A stretch of DNA of 9,065 nt from assembly GCA_027065215.1 (NCBI GenBank), contig JAMOOT010000197.1, positions 1-9,065 on the forward strand. The letters are read 5' to 3'. The notes beneath the pieces are model-generated. The model saw nothing but the letters and a program-made list of their open reading frames with translations. It made no database searches and had not been told where the DNA came from. Within the stretch, counting starts at the first letter, position 1, and each line of letters opens with the position of its first letter. The stretch is from Candidatus Omnitrophota bacterium (GTDB lineage: Bacteria; Omnitrophota; Gorgyraeia; S143-82). Below are positions 1 through 5,957 of this stretch, piece by piece. The translations under genes and the position numbers were made by a program.

Positions 1-2
1 TT

Positions 3-551
3 CTTTATTTACTTCCTCCGCCACTTAGCGCTTTACTCTCTTCTGTATTTTCATCTTCTATTATATCCATAGTCCCTTATGCAGGTGATGAAATAAATAT
101 TTTCGGGTGTACGTACAAATTGGGGGGGTGCAGTAGTGGAACCTGCAACATATTGGATCTAATGAGCTGTAGCGGCCCAGGTTCGGCCGTATTGTCCTGG
201 ATTTCCTCAACTTTTTCAGATGTATTACGTGCTATTAAAGTTGAATACTTTATGGCCGTGGATATTCATTCTACTCAGAGTTATCTTTGTTTGAATGAAA
301 ATTCGGATACAGTGGGCTTGACCGAGCCAGGAATTGCTCTTTCTATGAAGATTGAAGAGGATTCATTTGGGGCGCAATTTATTTATCCTGTGGTTGGGGT
401 AAAAAAGGCCGGTCCAGTTCCTATAGAAAGAAGGGTAGGTACTTTAAAAAATACGAGTAAAAATTTCAAAGATAAAAAAAGGAAACGTCATAGCGGTGTG
501 TTAGAGAAAGCCGATGAGGAAGATGATCTCGACGATATTGACGATGATTAG
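3..551 (+). CDS. Unrecognised, probably exported protein with acidic C-terminal tail (5'-partial)
   Basis: The reading frame is open from the left edge (first full codon at position 3) to a TAG at 549-551, so at least 182 residues are present and the true start lies outside the window. The first start-type codon in frame is a TTG at 120 with no Shine-Dalgarno sequence, so I do not take it as the start. The N-terminal visible part is hydrophobic and ends in a stretch reading SIVPYAGDEI, which would fit a signal-peptide cleavage after YA. Five cysteines follow, four of them in a Gly/Ser-rich segment (FGC, GGC, GTC, MSC) and one in YLC. The C-terminus is strongly bipartite: a basic run (KDKKRKRH) followed by an acidic tail (DEEDDLDDIDDD). 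The gene lies 35 bases before the pseudopilin genes, so a role in the same pilus or secretion machine is possible, but I do not recognise the family. Confidence 0.7.
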   Translation, partial: LYLLPPPLSALLSSVFSSSIISIVPYAGDEINIFGCTYKLGGCSSGTCNILDLMSCSGPGSAVLSWISSTFSDVLRAIKVEYFMAVDIHSTQSYLCLNENSDTVGLTEPGIALSMKIEEDSFGAQFIYPVVGVKKAGPVPIERRVGTLKNTSKNFKDKKRKRHSGVLEKADEEDDLDDIDDD

Positions 552-575
552 GTTTATTCTGTTTTATTGATAGAT

Positions 576-585
576 AGGAGGGTGG
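576..585 (+). promoter_or_regulatory. Strong ribosome binding site for the GspI/PilV-like gene
   Basis: AGGAGGGTGG lies just before the ATG at 587, with the AGGAGG core 5 bases from the start codon. It fixes this start and places it 35 bases after the previous stop, consistent with an operon. Confidence 0.8.
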
Positions 586-586
586 T

Positions 587-946
587 ATGCGGGGGCTTAA
601 TGAGCATGGGATATTTCTTGCTGAGTTGGTGGTGTCTTTGTTGCTTGTTAGTATAATTATGATCTCAACGTTTTCAATATTCAATTTTTTAAAACAAAAT
701 AGATTAAACAGAGAAAAACGTTTGAGGGCGTTGTATGTAGCCAGAAGCAAACTTGAAGAGTTGCTTAGCAAGAACTTTGAGTCATTGAATACGTCAATAA
801 TAGGATGCAAATCCATTAGTGATTATATAGGAGAAAATGATTATTTAAGAGGCAATGTCTGTGTCTATTTGAATACTATTTCAAACTGGGACGGGGATCC
901 AAATGTGGATGCAAAGCAACTTGAAGTCAGTGTTACGTTTATTTAA
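587..946 (+). CDS. Minor pseudopilin, GspI/PilV-like, with class III prepilin leader
   Basis: The 119-residue product starts with a short leader ending in Gly8, followed by IFLAELVVSLLLVSIIMIS. This is the prepilin pattern: prepilin peptidase would cut after Gly8, leaving a hydrophobic helix with the conserved Glu at mature position 5. After the helix, YVARSKLEELLSKN resembles the A..K.EEL helix of GspI/PilV-type minor pilins. The C-terminal part is short, with Cys residues in IIGCKS and NVCVY that could pair. Minor pseudopilins I, J and K form the tip complex that primes assembly of type II secretion pseudopili, and type IV pili have equivalents (PilV, PilW, PilX). The next two genes fit J and K in the usual order. 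I cannot tell from this window whether the machine is a secretion system or a pilus. Start chosen from the strong ribosome binding site. Confidence 0.85.
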   Translation: MRGLNEHGIFLAELVVSLLLVSIIMISTFSIFNFLKQNRLNREKRLRALYVARSKLEELLSKNFESLNTSIIGCKSISDYIGENDYLRGNVCVYLNTISNWDGDPNVDAKQLEVSVTFI

Positions 947-1448
947 GGGAAGAGAGGGGTTTACCCTTTCCGAAGTTATACTCGCCTTGATCATTTCTTC
1001 CGTTGTGTTATTGGTTATATCCGGGATATATAATTTCCAGACTAAATTCTTTGACAAGATGCTCTCTGCCTGGCAGATTAGTGATGACCTCTCGGTTGCA
1101 TTAGCGACATTTAAACGTTATACCACCTTGGGCAAGGAGGTGGTTTCTTGTTCTCCGAATGAGGTTAGGATAAAAATCGAGGAAAATGGGGGAGAAAAAG
1201 AAGTATATTGGCGGTTTAACCTGAATGGTGAATTGTTTTATGCTATAGTACCTGTGGGTGGGGGATACGGGAGTGAAACTCTTTTGACCGATTTATTGTT
1301 GCCGTCCAAAAGTGGTTTTGAATCTTGGATTGATTCAGATACTAATATATCAGGTATAACTGTTAAATTAACGCTAAGGGATAAATATGGACAGGAAGGT
1401 CGGCGTATTAGCAAGTATAGACTAATTTTGACGGGTGGTGGAGGATGA
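903..1448 (+). CDS. Minor pseudopilin, GspJ/PilW-like, with class III prepilin leader
   Basis: The product (181 residues from ATG 903) has the leader end KGREG followed by FTLSEVILALIISSVVLLV. This is a clear prepilin peptidase site with Glu at mature position 5 and a hydrophobic assembly helix. The remaining 140 residues are polar and beta-rich, as in GspJ/PilW, with VYWRFNLNGELFYAIVP and a C-terminal strand YRLILTGGGG. The start is uncertain. ATG 903 (after GGGGA at 893-897), ATG 909 and GTG 930 are all in frame and give leaders of 19, 17 and 10 residues; all overlap the end of the preceding gene, by 44, 38 or 17 bases. The TGA overlaps the next ATG in an ATGA, indicating translational coupling to the GspK-like gene. 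Family call is from the N-terminal signature, size and order; the specific J or W label is inference. Confidence 0.85.
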   Translation: MWMQSNLKSVLRLFKGREGFTLSEVILALIISSVVLLVISGIYNFQTKFFDKMLSAWQISDDLSVALATFKRYTTLGKEVVSCSPNEVRIKIEENGGEKEVYWRFNLNGELFYAIVPVGGGYGSETLLTDLLLPSKSGFESWIDSDTNISGITVKLTLRDKYGQEGRRISKYRLILTGGGG

Positions 1449-1807
1449 TTTGGCAATCTTCTTTTATTAAAGGAAGAAGGGGGGTGGGCTTATTAACGTT
1501 GGTTGTAACGCTTTCTTTAATATCGGCTATGATGGTCTTTACCTTGCTGTACCTCAACTTTTCCTATGCTAAGAGGACAAAGATTGAAATAGGTAGTGAC
1601 AAGGCCCGGTGTGTTTATGAATCGGCCTATTTGAGGGCAGAATATGAGATATTTAATAACCCGGAAGTCTTTGAAAAGGTAAAGAATGATGGTAAATATG
1701 AGATTGCGGATTTTAGCGTTAATGGTGTTACTCCTACAATTCGTATATTACCCGATAATGATGGCGATGGTTTTTTAGATATAGAGATAGATATTCCTTC
1801 GACATAA
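1445..1807 (+). CDS. Short GspK/PilX-like pseudopilin with a calcium-loop motif
   Basis: The leader ends KGRRG and is followed by VGLLTLVVTLSLISAMMVFTLLY. A G|V-x-L-L start with no Glu at mature position 5 (Thr here) is typical of GspK and PilX-type minor pilins, which sit at the tip of the pilus. At 120 residues it is far shorter than usual GspK proteins, which are around 300 residues, so the large alpha-helical insert domain is absent. Residues 104-112 read D-N-D-G-D-G-F-L-D, the DxDxDGxxD pattern of EF-hand or dockerin-like calcium loops. Bound calcium is known in GspK of enterotoxigenic E. coli, although this loop need not be homologous. The ATG overlaps the previous TGA (ATGA), and TGGTGGAGG precedes it. 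It could also be an unrelated minor pilin that merely occupies the K position. Confidence 0.8.
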   Translation: MIWQSSFIKGRRGVGLLTLVVTLSLISAMMVFTLLYLNFSYAKRTKIEIGSDKARCVYESAYLRAEYEIFNNPEVFEKVKNDGKYEIADFSVNGVTPTIRILPDNDGDGFLDIEIDIPST

Positions 1808-1820
1808 CAGGTAATTGTTT

Positions 1821-2906
1821 ATGGACCTTTATCTTGAGATTTTAGAGTTAGGGAAAAAAATCTTGGGTGCCCAAGATTTGGAATTTTCAGCCCGGCATTT
1901 AGCTGAAACTATTTCCTCATCTTTCCATGTAGATTTTTTAGGTGTCTTTGGGGTTGCCAAGGATGGAAATGTCTCTCTGCTTTATGCCCATGGCCTGCGG
2001 GATGAAGATACCTTGTTTAATATCTCACTTTTATCTATTTGGGAAGAAATTGCTGCCAAAGTAGTGGAGAAGAAGACTTTTATTGTTACCAAGGCCAACA
2101 ATGATAGCCCGTTAGTTCAGTCCTTAGATAAGAATTTAGAGGTTGCCGGAATTCCATTGATCTCTTCAAAGGGCGTTAAGGGTGTGGTTGCTGTGCTGAT
2201 TGAAGAGGAAAATGTGGATTGGAGCAAGGTCGTTCCTTTGATTCAGGCAATCGCTATTTCATTTACTGGAGAATTGGTTAATTCTGAACTGTACTCACAG
2301 TTGGAGAATCTTTTTTTGAGTACTATATTAGCATTGGCTTCAGCAGTTGATGCCAAACACCCCTATACCAGAGGACATTCCGAGCGGGTAACAAGATACT
2401 CGGTTGCCATAGCAAAGGAAATGGGATTAGTTCGCCAGGAGATCAAAGACCTCCAGATTTCAGCACTGCTCCATGATGTTGGGAAAATAGGAATAAGAGA
2501 GAGTGTATTGGATAAGAATGGGAAACTTACGCAGGAAGAGTATGATGAGATAAAGCAACATCCCCTTATAGGGGCAGAGATAGTGAGTAAGATTGTTAAT
2601 TGTGAACGTATAGTTCCGGGTATATTGGAGCATCATGAAAGGTATGATGGAAAGGGATATCCTTATGGGAAAAAGGGAGATGAGATATCTTTATTTGGCA
2701 GAATAATTGCTGTGGCAGATACCTTTGATGCTATGACCTCCACTCGCACCTATCGAAAGGCGCTTCCCTTTCAGGTGGCAGTGGAGGAGATAGTGTATAA
2801 TGCGGGCTACCAATTTGACCCAAAGGTGGTAAAATATTTTGTTGAGGTATACGAAAAGGAAAAGGATATATGGCAGAGAGAAAATATTATATTTTCGGTG
2901 CGATAA
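1821..2906 (+). CDS. GAF domain plus HD-GYP domain signalling protein (probable cyclic-dinucleotide phosphodiesterase)
   Basis: The product is 361 residues from ATG 1821; a TTG at 1815 is in frame but less likely. Residues about 10-155 look like a GAF sensor domain (VDFLGVFGVAKDGNVSLLYAHGL ... GVVAVLIEE, split here by a gap). A helical linker leads into an HD-GYP domain at about 165-350 with all hallmark motifs: HSERV (186-190), LLHDVGKIGI with the metal-binding H218-D219, HPLIGAEIV (247-255), HHERYDGKGYP (271-281) containing the GYP signature, and VADTFDAMTS (298-307). HD-GYP proteins hydrolyse c-di-GMP, and some act on cGAMP; an intact motif set suggests activity. No membrane segment is visible, so it should be cytoplasmic. 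It starts 13 bases after the pseudopilin gene and overlaps the next gene by 37 bases, so it is embedded in the operon. Control of pilus or secretion activity is inference. Confidence 0.93.
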   Translation: MDLYLEILELGKKILGAQDLEFSARHLAETISSSFHVDFLGVFGVAKDGNVSLLYAHGLRDEDTLFNISLLSIWEEIAAKVVEKKTFIVTKANNDSPLVQSLDKNLEVAGIPLISSKGVKGVVAVLIEEENVDWSKVVPLIQAIAISFTGELVNSELYSQLENLFLSTILALASAVDAKHPYTRGHSERVTRYSVAIAKEMGLVRQEIKDLQISALLHDVGKIGIRESVLDKNGKLTQEEYDEIKQHPLIGAEIVSKIVNCERIVPGILEHHERYDGKGYPYGKKGDEISLFGRIIAVADTFDAMTSTRTYRKALPFQVAVEEIVYNAGYQFDPKVVKYFVEVYEKEKDIWQRENIIFSVR

Positions 2907-3319
2907 TATTTTTTTGTTTTCTATCAAATTTGGGTTATTGTGAACCTCAAGAAGTTCAATCGGTTAGTAGTAAGAAAGGCCAATATATATTTTCCCTTCG
3001 CTCGGCTGATAGAAATATCTGTGAAAAGGTAAGTTCAGAGCCTAACAGGGAATCAGATAGGTTTCAGGATGGCCTTCAACCGGTTAGTATTTCTTTATCC
3101 AAACTGAAAAAAGAGTTAGGTAAAAAGGCAATATATAAGGGGCGGGATGTTGTGTCTGAAAAAGGACTTTGGTATTTGGAGTATCCATTTGATACAGCGG
3201 TTTCTACCTTAGAGAAAATAGACGACTTTAGGGCATATCTATCACGTATGGTTGGAGGAGATACAGATATAGATGTGTCCGAAGACAGAGTTAATTTTCA
3301 AATAAGAAAAAGATTTTAA
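2870..3319 (+). CDS. Small exported protein of unknown function
   Basis: This 149-residue product starts at ATG 2870, inside the end of the HD-GYP gene, with purine-rich AAAGGA boxes at 2854-2866. Residues 1-24 (MAERKYYIFGAIIFFCFLSN and LGYC) form a signal peptide: a basic N-region, a hydrophobic core, then GYC-EPQ. The LGYC sequence is not a good lipobox because a Tyr precedes the Cys, so a signal peptidase I site is at least as likely. The mature part is polar, with a conserved-looking C-terminal half: SLSKLKKELGKKAIYKGRDV, then KGLWYLEYPFDTAV, and a basic end FQIRKRF. I do not recognise the family. It sits between the HD-GYP gene and the ftsB-like gene and is probably periplasmic, so a link to pilus assembly or to septal wall synthesis are both open. 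Confidence 0.75.
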   Translation: MAERKYYIFGAIIFFCFLSNLGYCEPQEVQSVSSKKGQYIFSLRSADRNICEKVSSEPNRESDRFQDGLQPVSISLSKLKKELGKKAIYKGRDVVSEKGLWYLEYPFDTAVSTLEKIDDFRAYLSRMVGGDTDIDVSEDRVNFQIRKRF

Positions 3320-3350
3320 TTGAGATAGATTTTTTGATATTAATTTTGTA

Positions 3351-3357
3351 GGGGGGG
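3351..3357 (+). promoter_or_regulatory. G7 tract serving as ribosome binding site of the ftsB-like gene
   Basis: A run of seven G residues (TAGGGGGGGAT) immediately precedes the GTG at 3360. An ATG at 3358 is in a different frame and hits a stop after three codons, so the GTG is the usable start. The tract is the only Shine-Dalgarno candidate, and its length could affect translation. Confidence 0.55.
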
Positions 3358-3359
3358 AT

Positions 3360-3629
3360 GTGCGTATAAGTGTCTTTTTGTGGTTGTGTATATTTTTATT
3401 GGTTCTGATAGGCATATTTGGTTCAGCCTATGCTAAGTATTCCCGATTAAGAGAGCGTTTGTTTAGGACCGAAAAGGAGATAAGGCATATAGAGCGTATA
3501 AATGAACAGTTACGCGTAAAGATAAAGCAACTCTCAGAAAATACTGCGGCATTAGAAGAGGTGGCCCGTTATAGATATAAAATGGGTCGGCCAGGAGAGG
3601 TAATCTATGTCTTGGATACAGAAGATTAG
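3360..3629 (+). CDS. ftsB: FtsB/DivIC-type septum formation protein
   Basis: The 89-residue bitopic protein has one membrane helix at about 4-25 (VFLWLCIFLLVLIGIF), then a charged coiled coil at about 28-62, then a C-terminal block ALEEVARYRYKMGRPGEVIY at 64-83. That block matches the FtsB/DivIC family signature (in E. coli FtsB, [20 protein letters not shown]), and overall length is close to the 103 residues of E. coli FtsB. FtsB forms a complex with FtsL and FtsQ in the inner membrane and relays the activation signal to FtsWI. The start is GTG 3360. The gene lies 15 bases before mraY, a place usually taken by murF in division clusters; E. coli ftsB is elsewhere, next to ispD. Co-transcription with its functional target ftsW makes sense. 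FtsL is also a small coiled-coil protein, but the RPGE motif favours FtsB. Confidence 0.85.
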   Translation: MRISVFLWLCIFLLVLIGIFGSAYAKYSRLRERLFRTEKEIRHIERINEQLRVKIKQLSENTAALEEVARYRYKMGRPGEVIYVLDTED

Positions 3630-3644
3630 GGGTAGGGGATTGGT

Positions 3645-4736
3645 ATGTTGTATAATCTATTTTACCAGTTTCGTGATGTTTGGATCGGATTTAATGTCCT
3701 TAAATATATCACATTTCGGGCATTGGCCTCAGCGGTTTTCGGATTTGTGTTTAGTTGGTATGTGATAGGTAAGGCAAAAGGTATACTAACTTCACTGCAG
3801 TTTCTCCAGGTTACAAGGGATGAGGAAGATTGTCCTGCATTATCTGAATGGCATAAGTCAAAGAGAACTGTCCCTACTATGGGAGGCCTCTTTATAATCT
3901 TGTCTTTAGTCCTATCTTGGCTTTTGTGGGTTGATTGGAGAAGTCCATTTTTGTGGTTGGGAGTATATGTATTATTTCATCTTGGCCTTGTGGGACTTCT
4001 TGATGATACCCGTAAGATAATCTCCCAATCTTCTCGAGGGTTGAGCAAGTCAGCCAAATTGATTAATCAGTCCATTGTCGGAGTAGTAGTAGGTGGATAT
4101 TTGTATTCTCAGCCGTGGTTTCCTAAGACAATGCATTTCCCGTTCTTTAAAGATATAACCCTTTCTTTGGGAGTGTATTTTATTCTTTGGTCCGTATTGG
4201 TTATTTCCGCAACCTCCAATGCAGTTAATCTAACGGATGGCATGGATGGACTGGCAATAGGTTGTGTTATTATGACTGCCTTGACCTATGCAGTACTTTC
4301 GTATGTAGCAGGAAATGTTCGAATAGCGCAGTACCTCTGGGTCCCTTATGTTAGGGGGGCTGGGGAACTTTCGGTTATGTGTGCAGGTATATTTGGCGTA
4401 GGATTGGGGTATCTATGGTATAACGCTTATCCTGCCGAGATCTTTATGGGAGATTCTGGGGCCTTAGCTCTTGGGGGAGTATTAGGGATGGTTGCCTTGG
4501 CTGTAAAACAGGAGTGGTTGCTGGTAATAGCGGGTGGTATATTTGTATTTGAAGCCCTATCAGTGATATTGCAGGTATTTTCATTTAGAGTATTTGGACG
4601 AAGGATATTCAAGGTTGCTCCGCTCCACCACCATTATCAAGTTAAAGGCAAGCATGAGGTTAAGGTTATAGTTAGATTTTGGATTATATCTGGAATATTG
4701 GCTATTTTGGCCTTATCTACGTTAAAATTGCGCTGA
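3645..4736 (+). CDS. mraY: Phospho-N-acetylmuramoyl-pentapeptide transferase (MraY)
   Basis: MraY transfers phospho-MurNAc-pentapeptide from UDP to undecaprenyl phosphate, making lipid I in the inner membrane. The 363-residue length equals the family norm (360 in E. coli). Visible signatures are KRTVPTMGGLFII (about 73-85), the catalytic Asp pair in GLLDDTRK (D120, D121), NLTDGMDGLAIG (195-206), FMGDSGALALGG (267-278, with the third catalytic Asp at 270), and the HHH motif in PLHHHYQVKG (328-330). The C-terminal VIVRFWIISGILAILALSTL is nearly identical in pattern to the E. coli end. About ten hydrophobic segments are spread through the protein. ATG 3645 follows AGGGGA (3634-3639) with 5 bases of spacing. 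The downstream murD start is 2 bases after the stop, so the two are coupled. Confidence 0.98.
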   Translation: MLYNLFYQFRDVWIGFNVLKYITFRALASAVFGFVFSWYVIGKAKGILTSLQFLQVTRDEEDCPALSEWHKSKRTVPTMGGLFIILSLVLSWLLWVDWRSPFLWLGVYVLFHLGLVGLLDDTRKIISQSSRGLSKSAKLINQSIVGVVVGGYLYSQPWFPKTMHFPFFKDITLSLGVYFILWSVLVISATSNAVNLTDGMDGLAIGCVIMTALTYAVLSYVAGNVRIAQYLWVPYVRGAGELSVMCAGIFGVGLGYLWYNAYPAEIFMGDSGALALGGVLGMVALAVKQEWLLVIAGGIFVFEALSVILQVFSFRVFGRRIFKVAPLHHHYQVKGKHEVKVIVRFWIISGILAILALSTLKLR

Positions 4737-4738
4737 TT

Positions 4739-5953
4739 ATGGTGGGTAACCGTTTCTTGGTTCTGGGATCGGGAGTAACTGGAAAATCTGTATCTGAGTT
4801 TTTCCTAAAAAAGGGGATAGAGTTCCGTGTCTCTTCCCTATCTAAGATAGATTCAGAATTCAAGGAAAAGTTATCAGCGCAAGGCATATCCTTTGAAGAA
4901 GGCAAGCACAGTTCAGACTGGTTTGAATGGGCTGACTATATAGTATTGAGCCCTTCTGTAAGAAAAGATAGACTTCCTCAAGGGGCCCAATCCCGCTGTA
5001 TATCAGAATTAGATCTGGCTCAGGAGTTTTTCCCAGGCAAGGTAATTGCTATAACCGGCACTAATGGGAAAACCACAACGGTCTCTATGTTAGCCCATGT
5101 CCTGTCCAATGCTGGTATGCAGGTTATGGCCTGTGGGAACATTGGGTTGCCGTTCATATCAGTGGCAAGTCGGGACCTGGATGCGGTTGTAGTGGAGGTG
5201 AGTTCTTTTCAATTATTTAATTCCTCTCGCTTTAGACCGGATTTGTTTGCCGTGTTAAATATCACCCCAGACCATCTTGATTGGCATAATGGCTTAGATG
5301 AATATGCCTTGTCCAAATTATCTCCAATAAAGCGCATCTCTTCTTCTCACCAGGTGTTTTTAAACCAAGACAGTCCACTTATTTCCACTTACTATTCCGG
5401 GTCGGCTAACTGGTTTAAGGGGGGCGAGAATGAAAACGAGGCCTGTGTTTATGCTATGTGCGAGGCCATTGGAATAAAGAGGGAATTAATTGAAACTGCG
5501 ATCAAGACATTTTCTCCACCGCATCATAGGATCTCTTTTGTTGGCCGTGGCAAGGGCTTGGTGTTTTTGAATGACTCTAAGGCTACAAACCCTGCCTCCA
5601 CCTTTTGGGCATTGAGAAGGTTATCTATAAGAGGAGTAGAAGGGAAGGTCGTACTTCTATGTGGAGGCAAAGGAAAAGGCCTTGAATATAGCGGTATATT
5701 GAATTATAAGGACATCCTGAAAGGTATAGTAGGATTTGGGCAAGAAGGCCCCAAGATAGTGTCTCAGTTATCAGATATACCCGGATGGGTTGAATCTGAT
5801 TTAGATCACGCATTTAATATGGCAGTACAGATTGCTGAACCGGGAGATGTAGTTTTGCTTTCTCCTATGTGCGCAAGTTTTGATCAATACACAAACTATA
5901 AAGAGCGAGGGGAACATTTTGAAAAACTGGTATTATCTTTTTTGCGATCTTAG
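4739..5953 (+). CDS. murD: UDP-N-acetylmuramoylalanine--D-glutamate ligase (MurD), shortened
   Basis: MurD is the cytoplasmic ATP-dependent ligase that adds D-Glu to UDP-MurNAc-L-Ala. Motifs in order: Rossmann-type LVLGSGVTGKS (7-17) for UDP-MurNAc binding; the P-loop ITGTNGKTTTV (105-115); CGNIGLP (132-138); EVSSFQL (153-159); LNITPDHLDWH (173-183); YALSKLSPI (189-197) with the probable carbamylated Lys; HRISFV with NDSKATNPAS (278-287); CGGKGKG (308-314); and LLSPMCASFDQYTNYKERG (373-391). At 404 residues it is shorter than usual (E. coli 438, many 450 or more). The loss is mainly in the central domain between VFLNQD and PHHRISF. There the family's GxHNxxN motif reads GGENENEA, keeping only the Asn. 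The start is ATG 4739, two bases after the mraY stop and without a Shine-Dalgarno sequence, so translation is probably coupled. A TTG upstream at 4679 would overlap mraY and is unlikely. Confidence 0.96.
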   Translation: MVGNRFLVLGSGVTGKSVSEFFLKKGIEFRVSSLSKIDSEFKEKLSAQGISFEEGKHSSDWFEWADYIVLSPSVRKDRLPQGAQSRCISELDLAQEFFPGKVIAITGTNGKTTTVSMLAHVLSNAGMQVMACGNIGLPFISVASRDLDAVVVEVSSFQLFNSSRFRPDLFAVLNITPDHLDWHNGLDEYALSKLSPIKRISSSHQVFLNQDSPLISTYYSGSANWFKGGENENEACVYAMCEAIGIKRELIETAIKTFSPPHHRISFVGRGKGLVFLNDSKATNPASTFWALRRLSIRGVEGKVVLLCGGKGKGLEYSGILNYKDILKGIVGFGQEGPKIVSQLSDIPGWVESDLDHAFNMAVQIAEPGDVVLLSPMCASFDQYTNYKERGEHFEKLVLSFLRS

Positions 5954-5957
5954 CAAT

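Noticed and set aside
571..583. Shared 13-mer TAGATAGGAGGGT at 571-583 and 7974-7986
   Set aside because: Both are ribosome binding sites; the shared core is the Shine-Dalgarno sequence and the rest is probably chance.
466..816. Minus-strand open frame of 116 codons
   Set aside because: It lies opposite the tail of the first gene and the GspI-like gene, has no ribosome binding site, and its translation is low-complexity with no domain; a shadow of coding sequence.
3320..3350. Possible promoter before ftsB (TTGAGA at 3320)
   Set aside because: No acceptable -10 hexamer lies at 16-18 bases; the 40-base gap is consistent with read-through.
4679..4738. Longer MurD starting at TTG 4679
   Set aside because: It would overlap the conserved C-terminus of MraY by 58 bases; the Rossmann motif begins a few residues after ATG 4739, the normal position for MurD.
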